This document shows, piece after piece, positions 1 to 9,035 of a stretch of 64,000 nucleotides of DNA. How positions within the stretch are numbered: the stretch's first letter is position 1; the number at the start of each line of letters is the position of its first letter. The stretch is from the NCBI RefSeq assembly GCF_024600715.1, contig NZ_CP102332.1, forward strand, positions 2,046,001 through 2,110,000, given 5' to 3'. A model generated the notes under the pieces. The model did no database searches. It worked only from the letters and a program-made list of their open reading frames with translations, and was not told the DNA's origin. The position numbers and the translations under genes are program-made. Source of the stretch: Streptomyces changanensis (GTDB taxonomy: Bacteria; Actinomycetota; Actinomycetes; Streptomycetales; Streptomycetaceae).

Positions 1-150
1 GAGCGCCTTCCAGTCGTCGGGCCCCTGGCCGGTGGCGGAGGGCACCGGGTAGCGGTAGGCCTCCGCGTCCGGGGTCCTGGCCACACGCTCAAGGAACAGG
101 GCCGCCACGGAGGGCGGCCGGTTCTCGATCTGGGTCTGTGTGTCGCTCAC
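1..150 (-). CDS. AMP-dependent acyl-CoA synthetase (long-chain fatty-acid ligase), N-terminal fragment
   Basis: Only the first 50 codons are inside the window; the gene runs off the left edge. The start is GTG at 150 with GGAGGA about 4 nt upstream. The peptide opens VSDTQTQIENRPPSVAALFL and continues through LERVARTPDAEAYRYP, which is how actinobacterial long-chain acyl-CoA ligases (ANL superfamily) of this syntenic position begin: a short leader, then a helix and the first strand of the large adenylation domain. The catalytic motifs lie beyond the edge, so the assignment rests on this N-terminus plus position next to lepA. It would activate fatty acids to acyl-AMP and then acyl-CoA in the cytoplasm. 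Two inverted repeats sit in its upstream region. Confidence 0.65.
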   Translation of the reverse strand, partial: MSDTQTQIENRPPSVAALFLERVARTPDAEAYRYPVPSATGQGPDDWKAL

Positions 151-177
151 GGCGTCCTCCGGCGGGCCTGGCAGGTG

Positions 178-248
178 CCGCACGTCGTGCGGGCTGTTCA
201 CTGCTGCGGGAAAGCGTGGATCAACGGCTGGTTGTTTAACTCGCGAGT
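178..248 (-). promoter_or_regulatory. Candidate operator region upstream of the acyl-CoA ligase
   Basis: Two dyads lie in the leader of the acyl-CoA ligase gene. ACTCGCGAGT at 239-248 is a perfect 10-bp palindrome in a local AT-richer patch (TTAACTCGCGAGTAAC). CCGCACG-T-CGTGCGG at 178-192 is a 7-bp inverted repeat 28 nt from the start codon. The first looks like a TetR-type operator; the second could be an operator or an mRNA hairpin. The sites are seen in the sequence; the regulatory role is inference. Confidence 0.35.
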
Positions 249-355
249 AACCCCCGAGCGGGATCAGGGTAGAGCGCGGCTGTCCCCGGCGTAAGGGGCA
301 GCGGCCTCGGGATTCATACCCGGTTCATAACGACTGCGGAGCGGGGCGAAAAGGA

Positions 356-390
356 GGAGGCGCCCGTCCGTCATCCGAACGGGCGCCTCC
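356..390 (-). terminator. Rho-independent terminator of lepA
   Basis: A perfect 12-bp stem GGAGGCGCCCGT/ACGGGCGCCTCC (356-367 with 379-390) has an 11-nt loop. On the minus strand it is followed by CCTCCTTTTC, giving a short U-run. It lies about 110 nt beyond the lepA stop codon. Confidence 0.75.
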
Positions 391-499
391 GCGCGGCGGT
401 CGCCGGACCGCCGGCGTGGGCCACGGCGTGGGTCGCCGGGGTCGGCGGCCACGCGTCGCCGGGCTGCCGGCGTGGGTCGCCGGGGCCGGTCGCGGGCCG

Positions 500-2368
500 T
501 TACTTCTTGCCCTTGCCCGCCGACTCGTCGCTGGACAGGACGGCGATGAAGGCCTCCTGCGGGACCTCCACGGAGCCGACCATCTTCATCCGCTTCTTGC
601 CTTCCTTCTGCTTCTCCAGCAGCTTCCGCTTGCGGGAGATGTCGCCGCCGTAGCACTTGGCGAGGACGTCCTTGCGGATGGCGCGGATGGTCTCGCGGGC
701 GATGACCCGGGAGCCGATGGCCGCCTGGATCGGCACCTCGAACGCCTGCCGCGGGATGAGCTCGCGCAGCTTCGCCACGAGCCGCACGCCGTACGCGTAC
801 GCCGCGTCCTTGTGCGTGATGGCGGAGAAGGCGTCGACCTTGTCGCCGTGGAGCAGGATGTCCACCTTGACCAGGGAGCTGCTCTGCTCGCCGGTGGGCT
901 CGTAGTCGAGGGACGCGTAGCCGCGGGTCTTGGACTTCAGCTGGTCGAAGAAGTCGAAGACGATCTCGGCGAGCGGGAGCGTGTAGCGGATCTCGACGCG
1001 GTCCTCGGAGAGGTAGTCCATCCCGAGGAGGGTGCCGCGGCGGGTCTGGCACAGCTCCATGATCGAGCCGATGAACTCGGAGGGCGCGAGGATCGTCGCG
1101 CGGACGACCGGCTCGTACACCTCGCTGATCTTGCCCTCGGGGAACTCGCTCGGGTTGGTGACGGTGTGCTCGGTGCCGTCCTCCATGAGGACCCGGTACA
1201 CCACGTTCGGCGCCGTGGCGATGAGGTCGAGGCCGAACTCGCGCTCCAGCCGCTCACGGATCACGTCGAGGTGGAGCAGGCCGAGGAAGCCCACGCGGAA
1301 GCCGAAGCCGAGGGCCGCGGAGGTCTCCGGCTCGTAGACCAGCGCGGCGTCGTTGAGCTGGAGCTTGTCGAGCGCGTCGCGCAGCTCCGGGTAGTCGGAG
1401 CCGTCGAGCGGGTAGAGCCCGGAGAACACCATCGGCTTGGGGTCCTTGTACCCGCCGAGGGCCTCCGTGGCGCCCTTGTGCAGGGTGGTGATGGTGTCAC
1501 CGACCTTGGACTGCCGGACGTCCTTCACACCCGTGATCAGGTACCCGACCTCGCCGACGCCGAGACCGTCGGCCGGGAGCATCTCGGGCGAGTTCGTCCC
1601 GATCTCCAGCAGCTCGTGGGTCGCGCCGGTGGACATCATGCGGATGCGCTCGCGCTTGTTGAGCTGGCCGTCGATGACACGGACGTAGGTGACGACACCG
1701 CGGTAGGAGTCGTAGACCGAGTCGAAGATCATCGCGCGGGCGGGGGCGTCGGCGACGCCCACCGGCGCCGGGACCTCCCTGACCACGCGGTCGAGCAGCG
1801 CCTCGACGCCGAGACCCGTCTTCGCCGAGACCCGCAGTACGTCGTCCGGGTCGCAGCCGACCAGGTTCGCCAGCTCCTCGGCGAACTTCTCCGGCTGGGC
1901 GGCCGGAAGGTCGATCTTGTTGAGGACCGGGACGATGGTGAGGTCGTTCTCCATCGCCAGGTAGAGGTTGGCGAGGGTCTGCGCCTCGATGCCCTGGGCG
2001 GCGTCGACGAGGAGGACCGTGCCCTCGCACGCGGCGAGCGAGCGGGACACCTCGTACGTGAAGTCCACGTGGCCCGGGGTGTCGATCATGTTGAGGATGT
2101 GGGTCCGGCCCTGCCCCTCACCCTCGGTGGGGGCCCAGGGCAGACGCACGGCCTGGGACTTGATGGTGATGCCGCGCTCGCGCTCGATGTCCATGCGGTC
2201 CAGATACTGAGCGCGCATCTGCCGCTGCTCGACCACACCGGTCAGCTGGAGCATCCGGTCGGCAAGGGTCGACTTGCCGTGGTCGATGTGCGCGATGATG
2301 CAGAAGTTGCGGATCAGTGCCGGGTCGGTACGGCTCGGCTCGGGCACGTGGATGGGGGTCGCGGGCAC
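500..2368 (-). CDS. lepA: Elongation factor 4 (LepA), ribosome back-translocating GTPase
   Basis: EF4/LepA is a translational GTPase that acts on stalled or mis-translocated ribosomes. The 622-aa length is typical of actinobacteria. Visible motifs are the P-loop AHIDHGKST (residues about 26-34), switch [19 protein letters not shown], the guanine-specificity NKIDLP, and the LepA C-terminal domain with [20 protein letters not shown] near the end. A longer frame exists upstream, but GTG at 2368 ([16 protein letters not shown]) is preferred because AGGACC lies just upstream and family members begin there. It is divergent from rpsT, with about 220 bp between the starts, and is followed by a strong hairpin. 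Confidence 0.97.
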   Translation of the reverse strand: MPATPIHVPEPSRTDPALIRNFCIIAHIDHGKSTLADRMLQLTGVVEQRQMRAQYLDRMDIERERGITIKSQAVRLPWAPTEGEGQGRTHILNMIDTPGHVDFTYEVSRSLAACEGTVLLVDAAQGIEAQTLANLYLAMENDLTIVPVLNKIDLPAAQPEKFAEELANLVGCDPDDVLRVSAKTGLGVEALLDRVVREVPAPVGVADAPARAMIFDSVYDSYRGVVTYVRVIDGQLNKRERIRMMSTGATHELLEIGTNSPEMLPADGLGVGEVGYLITGVKDVRQSKVGDTITTLHKGATEALGGYKDPKPMVFSGLYPLDGSDYPELRDALDKLQLNDAALVYEPETSAALGFGFRVGFLGLLHLDVIRERLEREFGLDLIATAPNVVYRVLMEDGTEHTVTNPSEFPEGKISEVYEPVVRATILAPSEFIGSIMELCQTRRGTLLGMDYLSEDRVEIRYTLPLAEIVFDFFDQLKSKTRGYASLDYEPTGEQSSSLVKVDILLHGDKVDAFSAITHKDAAYAYGVRLVAKLRELIPRQAFEVPIQAAIGSRVIARETIRAIRKDVLAKCYGGDISRKRKLLEKQKEGKKRMKMVGSVEVPQEAFIAVLSSDESAGKGKK

Positions 2369-2479
2369 GCAGGGTCCTGATTCTCGAGACGCACGGGCGT
2401 ACGCCGGTGTCTCTGCTCGGGTCGACGTCGGATCGATACGTAGCTTCCATGGTCCCACGGACGGGGACGGGCGCTCGGT

Positions 2480-2509
2480 TTGGGCCGCCCGAAGCGCTGC
2501 TGGTAGCCT
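2480..2509 (+). promoter_or_regulatory. Probable housekeeping promoter of rpsT
   Basis: TTGGGC (2480-2485), an 18-nt spacer and TAGCCT (2504-2509) give a plausible -35/-10 pair. Transcription would start near 2516, leaving a leader of about 70 nt before rpsT. The -10 fits TANNNT; the -35 is only partly consensus. Confidence 0.5.
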
Positions 2510-2587
2510 GGGCAGCTGTGTCTCGTGGCCCTCTCAGCAGCGTGGCACACATTCGAGGAATCCTTACGAACCTGAAAAGGCTCTTTC

Positions 2588-2854
2588 GTGGCGAACATCA
2601 AGTCCCAGATCAAGCGGAACAAGACGAACGAGAAGGCGCGCCTGCGCAACAAGGCCGTCAAGTCGTCGCTCAAGACCGCGATCCGCAAGGCCCGTGAGGC
2701 TGCCGCCGCGGGTGACGTCGAGAAGGCCGCCGTGGCGGTCCGCGAGGCGTCCCGCAAGCTCGACAAGGCCGTCTCCAAGGGTGTCATCCACAAGAACGCC
2801 GCCGCCAACAAGAAGTCGGCGCTGGCTGCTCGGGTCGCCACCCTGCAGGGCTGA
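2588..2854 (+). CDS. rpsT: 30S ribosomal protein S20
   Basis: This 88-aa, strongly basic protein opens [20 protein letters not shown] and continues as two long Lys/Arg/Ala helices, as expected for S20, which binds 16S rRNA in the body of the small subunit. The start is GTG with AAAAGG 7 nt upstream. It is monocistronic, divergent from lepA, and followed by a small hairpin (2867-2885) and a much stronger one (3051-3098). Length and sequence are normal for the family. Confidence 0.97.
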   Translation: MANIKSQIKRNKTNEKARLRNKAVKSSLKTAIRKAREAAAAGDVEKAAVAVREASRKLDKAVSKGVIHKNAAANKKSALAARVATLQG

Positions 2855-3050
2855 GCTTCCCCCGTCCCGGGGACACCGTCCCCGGAACCGGCCGGAACCT
2901 CCCGGGCACACGCCTCGGAGTGACCGACCCGGAAGACTTGATCGCCGGAAGGGACCCAAGCGGGCCCTCTCAACCACGCTCCCGACCGGCACCCCCGAGC
3001 TCGTACGCGGCCTGCGTTCGCCACGCGGGTACGGGCTCACCATCGTGAAC

Positions 3051-3098
3051 CGAAGGCCCCGGCGGCCCGTTCTTCCCCGAACGGCCCCGGGGCCTTCG
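3051..3098 (+). terminator. Bidirectional terminator between rpsT and holA
   Basis: A long hairpin with a CGAAGGCCCCGG left arm, a matching GGGGCCTTCG right arm, an inner GTTC/GAAC pair and a pyrimidine loop. It has small bulges but about 18 paired bases. It sits between convergent rpsT (+) and holA (-). A shorter GC stem CCGGGGAC/GTCCCCGG (2867-2885) lies just after rpsT. Confidence 0.65.
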
Positions 3099-3143
3099 GC
3101 TTACCCGGACGGGCACCACCACGCCCACCGTGCCCGGGCCACC

Positions 3144-3210
3144 AGGGCCAGGGTCGCGAGGGCCAAGGTCGCGAGGGCCAGGGACGCCGGACCAGGGACG
3201 CCGGACCAGG
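3144..3210. repeat. Short tandem repeats downstream of holA
   Basis: Three near-identical 15-bp units of the type AGGGCCAGGGTCGCG run into two 14-bp units ACCAGGGACGCCGG. The stretch from here to the holA stop (3210-3419) is GC-rich, contains further short repeats (CACCTACCGGGCCCCG twice near 3310-3350), and has no supportable gene. Confidence 0.6.
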
Positions 3211-3419
3211 CACAGGGACCCGCGACCAGGACCGGAAGTCAGAACCGGAAAACTCAGGACCGGGCAGTCTGGCCTACCCGGCCGAAGCCCGCCCCCGGAC
3301 CGGCCGCGCCCACCTACCGGGCCCCGGCCACCTACCGGGCCCCGCCCACCGCGTGGGGCCCGAGCCCGCGTGTGGGCAACGACCCCCGTGGGCTGGCACC
3401 GACCCCGTGGGCGGGGGCC

Positions 3420-4403
3420 TCAGCGGCGGGAGCGGGCGGCGCGGGCGATGGTGACGACCGCCTTCTCCAGGGCGTACACGGGATCGTCCCCGCCTCCCTT
3501 GACGCCCGCGTCGGCCTCCGCGACGGCCCGCAGGGCGACGGCCACCCCGTCCGGCGTCCAGCCCCGCATCTGCTGGCGCACCCGGTCGATCTTCCAGGGC
3601 GGCATGCCCAGCTCGCGGGCGAGGTCGGCGGGCCGGCCTCCCCGCGCGGACGACAGCTTGCCGATGGCGCGCACGCCCTGCGCCAACGCGCTCGTGATCA
3701 GCACGGGAGCCACGCCGGTCGACAGGGACCAGCGCAGGGCCTCCAGCGCCTCGGCGGTACGGCCCTCCACGGCCCGGTCGGCGACGTTGAAACTGGACGC
3801 CTCGGCCCGGCCGGTGTAGTAGCGGCCGACGACGGCCTCGTCGACCGTGCCCTCGACATCCGCCGTGAGCTGGGAGACGGCACTGGCCAGCTCGCGCAGG
3901 TCGCTGCCGATCGCGTCGACGAGCGCCTGGCACGCCTCCGGCGTGGCCGACCTGCCCCGCGCTCGGAACTCCTGCCGCACGAACGTCAGACGCTCCGCCG
4001 GCTTCGTCGTCTTGGGACAGGCGACCTCGCGGGCGCCCGCCTTCCGCGCGGCGTCGAGGAGGCCCTTCCCCTTCGCTCCCCCGGGATGGAGGAGAACGAG
4101 CGAGATGTCCTCGACGGGCGAGGCCAGGTACGCCTTGACGTCCTTGACGGTGTCCGCGGCCAGGTCCTGGGCGTTGCGCACGATCAGGACCTTGCGCTCG
4201 GCGAAGAGCGAGGGGCTGGTCAGCTCGGCGAGGCCGCCGGGCTGGAGCTGGTCGGCGGTCAGGTCACGGACGTCCGTGTCGGCGTCGGCGGCCCGGGCCG
4301 CGGCCACCACCTGCTGGACGGCGCGGTCCAGGAGGAGGTCCTCCTGGCCCACGGCGAGGGTGACGGGGGCGAGCGGGTCGTCGGTCGGGTTCTTGGGAGC
4401 CAT
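3420..4403 (-). CDS. holA: DNA polymerase III subunit delta
   Basis: The delta subunit is part of the clamp-loader complex that opens the DnaN sliding clamp. The 327-aa protein starts MAPKNPTDDPLAPVTLAVG and contains VGQEDLLLDRAVQQVV, the region SPSLFAERKVLIVRNAQDL, and the collar-domain segment VADRAVEGRTAEALEALR, all characteristic of HolA. ATG at 4403 is chosen because homologues begin with a similar short peptide; ATG at 4415 is possible and neither has a strong Shine-Dalgarno sequence. It is convergent with rpsT and downstream of the competence genes. Confidence 0.93.
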   Translation of the reverse strand: MAPKNPTDDPLAPVTLAVGQEDLLLDRAVQQVVAAARAADADTDVRDLTADQLQPGGLAELTSPSLFAERKVLIVRNAQDLAADTVKDVKAYLASPVEDISLVLLHPGGAKGKGLLDAARKAGAREVACPKTTKPAERLTFVRQEFRARGRSATPEACQALVDAIGSDLRELASAVSQLTADVEGTVDEAVVGRYYTGRAEASSFNVADRAVEGRTAEALEALRWSLSTGVAPVLITSALAQGVRAIGKLSSARGGRPADLARELGMPPWKIDRVRQQMRGWTPDGVAVALRAVAEADAGVKGGGDDPVYALEKAVVTIARAARSRR

Positions 4404-4626
4404 CACGCCCAGCATCCCACGGCCCGCCGACACCCGGCCGCGCCGTGCCCGCCCCCCACTGCCCGGACACCACCCGACACCCGGGACACCACCCCTCACA
4501 CCGCGCGTCCCGTCGCCCTCCCAGCCCTCACCCCCGTCTCTCACGAGCCCCGAACCCCGCCTTCGCCGCCCTCCCGGCCTTCTGCCGACCGTCCTCCCGG
4601 CCGTCTCCCCGGGCGGCTTCGGCTTC

Positions 4627-4899
4627 CTACGGCTCCTCGCGCCAGCCGTCCCACTCGGCGGCCAGGTCGTCCAGCTCGGCAGCGGAGAGCCGGCCGTCCG
4701 GGTCCTCGACCACCACGAGCCACTGGGCGTCCTCGGCGTCGTCCTCGCCCGCGAGGGCGTCGCGGACGAGGCGCGGCTCCTCGTCCAGTGCGAACCGCTC
4801 ACCGAGTGTCTCGGCGACCTCCGCGGCGGCGTCCCGGTCGGGCAGGACCAGCACGTGCCGGACATCGTCGGTGCGGTTCTCTTCGTTCACTCCGTTCAC
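4627..4899 (-). CDS. Small acidic conserved hypothetical protein
   Basis: About 90 residues, opening VNGVNEENRTDDVRHVLVLP and containing DRDAAAEVAETLGERF and EDAQWLVVVEDPDG. A short strand, a helix (the 'DAAAEVAETL' stretch resembles proteins predicted to bind a partner through an alpha/beta fold) and a Glu/Asp-rich C-terminus ending EWDGWREEP can be seen. I do not recognise a function. The start is uncertain: GTG at 4899 or GTG at 4890 (GGA directly upstream), and the frame stays open to 4962. It sits between comEC and holA, a place where Streptomyces genomes keep a conserved small ORF. Confidence 0.7.
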   Translation of the reverse strand: MNGVNEENRTDDVRHVLVLPDRDAAAEVAETLGERFALDEEPRLVRDALAGEDDAEDAQWLVVVEDPDGRLSAAELDDLAAEWDGWREEP

Positions 4900-5011
4900 G
4901 AGACCATTGTTCAACCCCTTTCGGTGCGACCGGCCGCCAGGTCGGCCCTTCCGTTCCGGCAACGCGGGACGCCCGGCCCCGGCGGTACGGAGCGCGCGTG
5001 CGGGACCCTGG

Positions 5012-7594
5012 TCACGGCGGGTCCGGGCCGCGGGGCGGATGTATGGCCACCGCCTTGAGGTCGCGGCCGGAGCCGGTCACCGCGATGGCGCCGTCCCGGT
5101 CGGTGCGCAGGACCGCAGCGCCCGCCTCACGCAGGGCGTCCAGGGTGTGCGGCGAGGGGTGGCCGTACGGGTTGTCCCGCCCGGCCGACACCAGGGCGAG
5201 TCTGGGTCTCGCCCGGTGGAGCAGGCCGGGGTCCTGGTGGGCCGAGCCGTGGTGGGCGACCTTCAGTACGTCCACCGGAGGCAGCGCCGGGTGCGCCAGC
5301 GCCAGGCCGCGCTGGGCGGGCGGCTCCAGGTCGCCGAGGAGCAGCAGCGTCACCCCCGACCGGGTGCGCACGAGCAGCGTGACGCTGGCGTCGTTGGGGC
5401 CCTCGGGGACGAACCCCGGCCGGGCCGCCGGCCACAGCACCTGCCAGTCGAGCGGTCCGGTACGGCGGCGCTCGCCGGGTACCGCGCGGACCACAGGCAC
5501 CCGTGCGACCGCCGCCGTCCGGTGGACGAACGCAGCCTGCCCGGGCGGGTCGTGGAGCCCCGTGGTCTGGATGACACCGACGGACCGTCCGCGCAGCACC
5601 CCGGGGAGCCCGGTGACGTGATCGGCGTGGAAGTGGGTGAGCAGCACCAACGGCACGCGACTGACGCCCAGTTCGCGCAGGCACCGGTCCACCGGCTCGG
5701 GATCCGGTCCCGTGTCGACGACGACGGCGGTGCCGTCTCCGGCGGCCAGGACGGTCGCGTCCCCCTGACCGACGTCGCACATCGCGAAGACCCAGCCGGG
5801 CGGCGGCCAGCCGGTGACGACGCGGGTGAGCGGCGCCGGCCGCACGACCGCCACCAGAAGGAGGAGGACGCAGCCGGCGGCCACCCAGGGCCGGTGCGGC
5901 AGCCGCCGTACGGCGAACAGCAGCGCGACCGTCACGGTCGCGAGCAGCAGCCCGCCCCGCCAGCCGCCGGGCCAGGCGGCCTCCGCGCCGGGCAGCGCGG
6001 CTCCGGTGCGCGCGACGGTCGCCACCCACCCGGCGGGCCAGGCGGCGCACTCGGCGAGCAGCCGGGCCGCCGGTATGGCCACCGGCGCCACCGCCAGCGC
6101 GGCGAACCCGAGCACCGTCGCCGGTGCGACCGCGAGTTCGGCCAGGATGTTGCAGGGAATGGCCACCAGGCTCACGCGACCCGCGAATACCGCCACCACC
6201 GGGGCACACACCGCCTGTGCGGCGGCCGCCGCGGCCAGCGCCTCGGCCGGCCGGGGCGGGACACCGCGTGCCTGGAGTGCGGCGCTCCACCGCGGCGCGA
6301 TGGTGAGGAGGGCGCCGGTGGCGAGGACGGACAGCGCGAACCCGTAGGCGCGGGCCAGCCAGGGTTCGAACAGCACCAGAAGCAGGACGGCGGCGGCGAG
6401 GGCGGGGATCAGCGACCGGCGGCGACCCGTGGCGATGGCGAGCAGGGTGACCGCCCCGCACGCCGCCGCCCGCAGCACGCTCGGCTCCGGTCGGCACACC
6501 ACCACGAACGCCAGCGTGAGGACCCCGCCCAGCAGGGCCGTCGTGCGCAGGGACACGCCCAGCCGGGGTGCGAGCCCGCCCCGCTCAGCGTTCAGGGCTC
6601 TTCCCGCAGGTCCGATCAGCAACAGCAGGACGATGGTCAGATTGCTCCCCGACACCGCCAACAGGTGGGTCAGGTCGGTGGCCTGGAACGCGGCCCGCAG
6701 GTCCTCCGGGATGCGCGACGTGTCACCGACGACCAGGCCCGGCAGCAACGCCCGCGCGTCCGGCGGCAGGCTGTCCGTCGCCTCCCGCAGCCCGGCGCGC
6801 AGCCGGCCCGCGACGCGCTGCGGCCCGTTCGGCGGGCCGGTGACCCGCGGCGGGCCGCTGTCCACGTACAGCACGGCGGCGAAGGGGTCGGCGGACCGGC
6901 GTGGTGGCGTCAGCCGGCCTTCCGCTCGGAGTGTGGTGGAGGGCAGCAGCCGCAGCCAGGCGGCCGCGTCGCCCTGGCGCTTGCCCGGCCGGGCGAGGAG
7001 GAGGACCGGGGTGCGGACCTGCGCGATGGTCCCGTCGGGTGCCGTCACCCGCGTCACCTCGGCGCTCAGCATGATCGAGGCGGGCATCGCGTGGTTGCCG
7101 CGCACGCGCGGGACCACGGCACGCGGGTCGGAGACGACCGACAGCTCGGCCCCGATCCGCCGGTGCTCCGCAGCCAGCCCCGGGAGGGGCCCCCGCCGCA
7201 GGTCCGCGCCGTGCAGTCCGGCGGACGCCGCCCCGGCCGCCGCGCACAGCAACACCGCGGCGCACACGGTGGTGTTCCCCCGCCGCGCGACGGCCGCCGG
7301 TCTCCGTGCCGTCCGCCCGCGCAGCAGGAGGAGGGCAGCCACCGCCCCGCACGAGGTGACACCGAGGACGGTCCACCAGCCCGGCACGCCCAGGGCCAGC
7401 GCGGCCGCTCCCCAGGCCGCCAGGGCGGGTCCGACCAGCCGCAGATCGGCTGGTTCCTCCTGCCGTGGGCGGGCGGCTCCGAGCCGGTGACCGGACGCGC
7501 TGTGGACCGGCGGCCGGGAGGACCGCCCCGGCACCTGGCCCGTGCCCGGCCGCCCGGCCGACGGGTGCGAGGGCGGCGTCTGAGGGCGGGTCAC
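5012..7594 (-). CDS. comEC: ComEC/Rec2-family DNA-uptake channel protein
   Basis: An 860-aa polytopic membrane protein. The N-terminal DUF4131-like region is followed by the competence channel core, with many hydrophobic segments around LLLLIGPAGRALNAERGG and HLLAVSGSNLTIVLLLL, then a C-terminal metallo-beta-lactamase-like domain with LLTHFHADHVTG (about residue 650) and VAHHGSAHQD. In competent bacteria ComEC conducts single-stranded DNA across the membrane; the MBL domain is thought to degrade the non-transforming strand. GTG at 7594 is chosen because it overlaps the comEA stop codon as GTGA, so the two are probably translationally coupled. Streptomyces are not known to be naturally transformable, so the native role is unclear. 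Confidence 0.92.
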   Translation of the reverse strand: MTRPQTPPSHPSAGRPGTGQVPGRSSRPPVHSASGHRLGAARPRQEEPADLRLVGPALAAWGAAALALGVPGWWTVLGVTSCGAVAALLLLRGRTARRPAAVARRGNTTVCAAVLLCAAAGAASAGLHGADLRRGPLPGLAAEHRRIGAELSVVSDPRAVVPRVRGNHAMPASIMLSAEVTRVTAPDGTIAQVRTPVLLLARPGKRQGDAAAWLRLLPSTTLRAEGRLTPPRRSADPFAAVLYVDSGPPRVTGPPNGPQRVAGRLRAGLREATDSLPPDARALLPGLVVGDTSRIPEDLRAAFQATDLTHLLAVSGSNLTIVLLLLIGPAGRALNAERGGLAPRLGVSLRTTALLGGVLTLAFVVVCRPEPSVLRAAACGAVTLLAIATGRRRSLIPALAAAVLLLVLFEPWLARAYGFALSVLATGALLTIAPRWSAALQARGVPPRPAEALAAAAAAQAVCAPVVAVFAGRVSLVAIPCNILAELAVAPATVLGFAALAVAPVAIPAARLLAECAAWPAGWVATVARTGAALPGAEAAWPGGWRGGLLLATVTVALLFAVRRLPHRPWVAAGCVLLLLVAVVRPAPLTRVVTGWPPPGWVFAMCDVGQGDATVLAAGDGTAVVVDTGPDPEPVDRCLRELGVSRVPLVLLTHFHADHVTGLPGVLRGRSVGVIQTTGLHDPPGQAAFVHRTAAVARVPVVRAVPGERRRTGPLDWQVLWPAARPGFVPEGPNDASVTLLVRTRSGVTLLLLGDLEPPAQRGLALAHPALPPVDVLKVAHHGSAHQDPGLLHRARPRLALVSAGRDNPYGHPSPHTLDALREAGAAVLRTDRDGAIAVTGSGRDLKAVAIHPPRGPDPP

Positions 7595-8934
7595 GGCCTG
7601 ACGAGCGTACGGAGGTCGGCGAACCGGCGGGTGCCGATGCCGCGTACCTCCCGCAGCTCCTCCACGGACCGGAAGCCCCCGTGCCGCGTGCGGTGGTCGA
7701 CGATGTGGCGGGCGAGGACCGGTCCCACGCCGGGCAACGTGTCGAGCTGCTCGACGGTGGCGCTGTTGAGGCTGATCGGCCCGCCCGCGGGGGCGACTCC
7801 GGCGGCGCCCTCCGGGGCGGCCGCGGGCATCCCCGGCGGGCCGGCGGTCGCGGGCACCCCGACCAGGATGTGTTCGCCGTCGACCAGGACACGGGCCCTG
7901 TTGAGTCCGGTCGTGTCCGTGCCCGGCGGGACGCCCCCGGCCGCCCGCAGCGCGTCGACGACCCGGGCGCCGGTCGGCAGCCTCAGCACACCGGGACGCC
8001 GCACCTCGCCGCTCACGTCGACGACGACCACGGACGGCGCCGCCGGTGGCGCGGCGACCTGACGGTCGACGGGTGGTACGGGGTCCGCCGGAGTGGTGGC
8101 CGTGGGCTCGGCGCGCACCACCACCTCCGGGGCGTGGACCGTCTCGGGGCGACCTGACCAGAAGAGGCGTCCGGCGAGCACGACGCCCACGACGAGCAGG
8201 ACGGCGAGCGCGGCCAGCGTGCGGCGTTCGAGCCCGCACCGGAGCTGCACCCACAGGGGTAACCGCTCACGCAGGGCGAGCCACCGCTGCGGCCGCGCGA
8301 CGGGCGGCGGCACCGGGTAGGGCGGTTCGGGCGCCCCGCCGGTCCGGGGCGGCGGGGACGGGGACGGTCGCCGTCCCGGCGGCGCGCCCGGGGAAGGCGG
8401 CGGTTCCGGCCGACCGGCCGGTCGCACCCTCCGGAGCGGGACCGCACGCGGCGGCGGTTGCGCCGGCCCCGCCACGGACGTGCGGGAAGCCGGCGGCTCC
8501 GGGGCAGGCCCTCCCCTGGCGGTCACCATGCCCGGCTCACCGCGGCCCGCCTCTCCCGCGAGCGGCTCACCGACGCCCGGCTCCTCCACGCCTGGCTCAC
8601 CGCCGGCGAGCGGTGCGGGCGCGAGCGGTTCGCTCGCAGGCGGTGCGGGCGCGGACGGTGCGGGCGCGGGTGGTTCGCTCGCAGGCGGGTGCGCACGCGC
8701 GGGCCGGGGAGTGCCCGCCATGAGCGCGTCCGCCCTGCGTCGGAGCGCGTACGCGGCCAGCGCGTCCCGTGCCGCGTCGCCGCGGGCGCGGTGTCGTCCG
8801 CGCGCCCGGGGCGCGCCTGTCCGGCCGCGCGTCCGGCCGTCCGAGCCCGGAGGCCTGCCGGGTCCGCTCGTGGCCGCGGAGGATCGAGGAAGGGCGGCCG
8901 CGTGACCGGTCACGGAGTGTGTTCGTGTCGTCAT
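7591..8934 (-). CDS. comEA: ComEA-family membrane-anchored DNA-binding protein
   Basis: A 447-aa protein with a long disordered Pro/Ala/Arg-rich cytoplasmic N-terminus (1-235), one transmembrane helix (LAALAVLLVVGVVLAG, about 239-259), an SLBB domain (VVVVDVSGEVRRPGVL, about 291-350) and a C-terminal helix-hairpin-helix domain (ISLNSATVEQLDTLPGVGP, about 378-447). This is the ComEA architecture: an extracytoplasmic double-stranded DNA receptor that passes DNA to ComEC. The N-terminal tail is much longer than in Bacillus. The start ATG at 8934 has TACCGT only 7 nt upstream and no Shine-Dalgarno, suggesting a leaderless mRNA. The stop overlaps the comEC start. Confidence 0.9.
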   Translation of the reverse strand: MTTRTHSVTGHAAALPRSSAATSGPGRPPGSDGRTRGRTGAPRARGRHRARGDAARDALAAYALRRRADALMAGTPRPARAHPPASEPPAPAPSAPAPPASEPLAPAPLAGGEPGVEEPGVGEPLAGEAGRGEPGMVTARGGPAPEPPASRTSVAGPAQPPPRAVPLRRVRPAGRPEPPPSPGAPPGRRPSPSPPPRTGGAPEPPYPVPPPVARPQRWLALRERLPLWVQLRCGLERRTLAALAVLLVVGVVLAGRLFWSGRPETVHAPEVVVRAEPTATTPADPVPPVDRQVAAPPAAPSVVVVDVSGEVRRPGVLRLPTGARVVDALRAAGGVPPGTDTTGLNRARVLVDGEHILVGVPATAGPPGMPAAAPEGAAGVAPAGGPISLNSATVEQLDTLPGVGPVLARHIVDHRTRHGGFRSVEELREVRGIGTRRFADLRTLVRP

Positions 8935-8941
8935 GGATCAC

Positions 8942-9012
8942 ACGGTAGACACAAGCGTGCGAGTCTGGGCGGCCGTATCGATTTCCGTGGATAACACGGC
9001 ACTTGGGGATAA
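8942..9012 (-). promoter_or_regulatory. comEA promoter with two DnaA-box-like sites
   Basis: TACCGT (8947-8942) fits a -10 box 7 nt before the comEA start. Upstream, on the minus strand, are TTATCCCCA (9012-9004) and TTATCCACG (8994-8986), each one mismatch from the classical DnaA box TTATCCACA and 18 bp apart. Sites are seen; DnaA binding is inference. Confidence 0.4.
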
Positions 9013-9035
9013 CTCGGCCACTCTTCAGGGTGGGG

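Noticed and set aside
4890..4962. A longer 111-aa version of the small acidic protein starting near 4962
   Set aside because: The extra N-terminus is Arg/Gly/Pro-rich with no ribosome-binding site, and the conserved-looking part begins at VNGVNEEN.
2274..5621. A 1115-codon + strand frame running through rpsT, holA and part of comEC
   Set aside because: It crosses several genes in other frames and contains only Arg/Pro/Ser-rich sequence with no recognisable domain.
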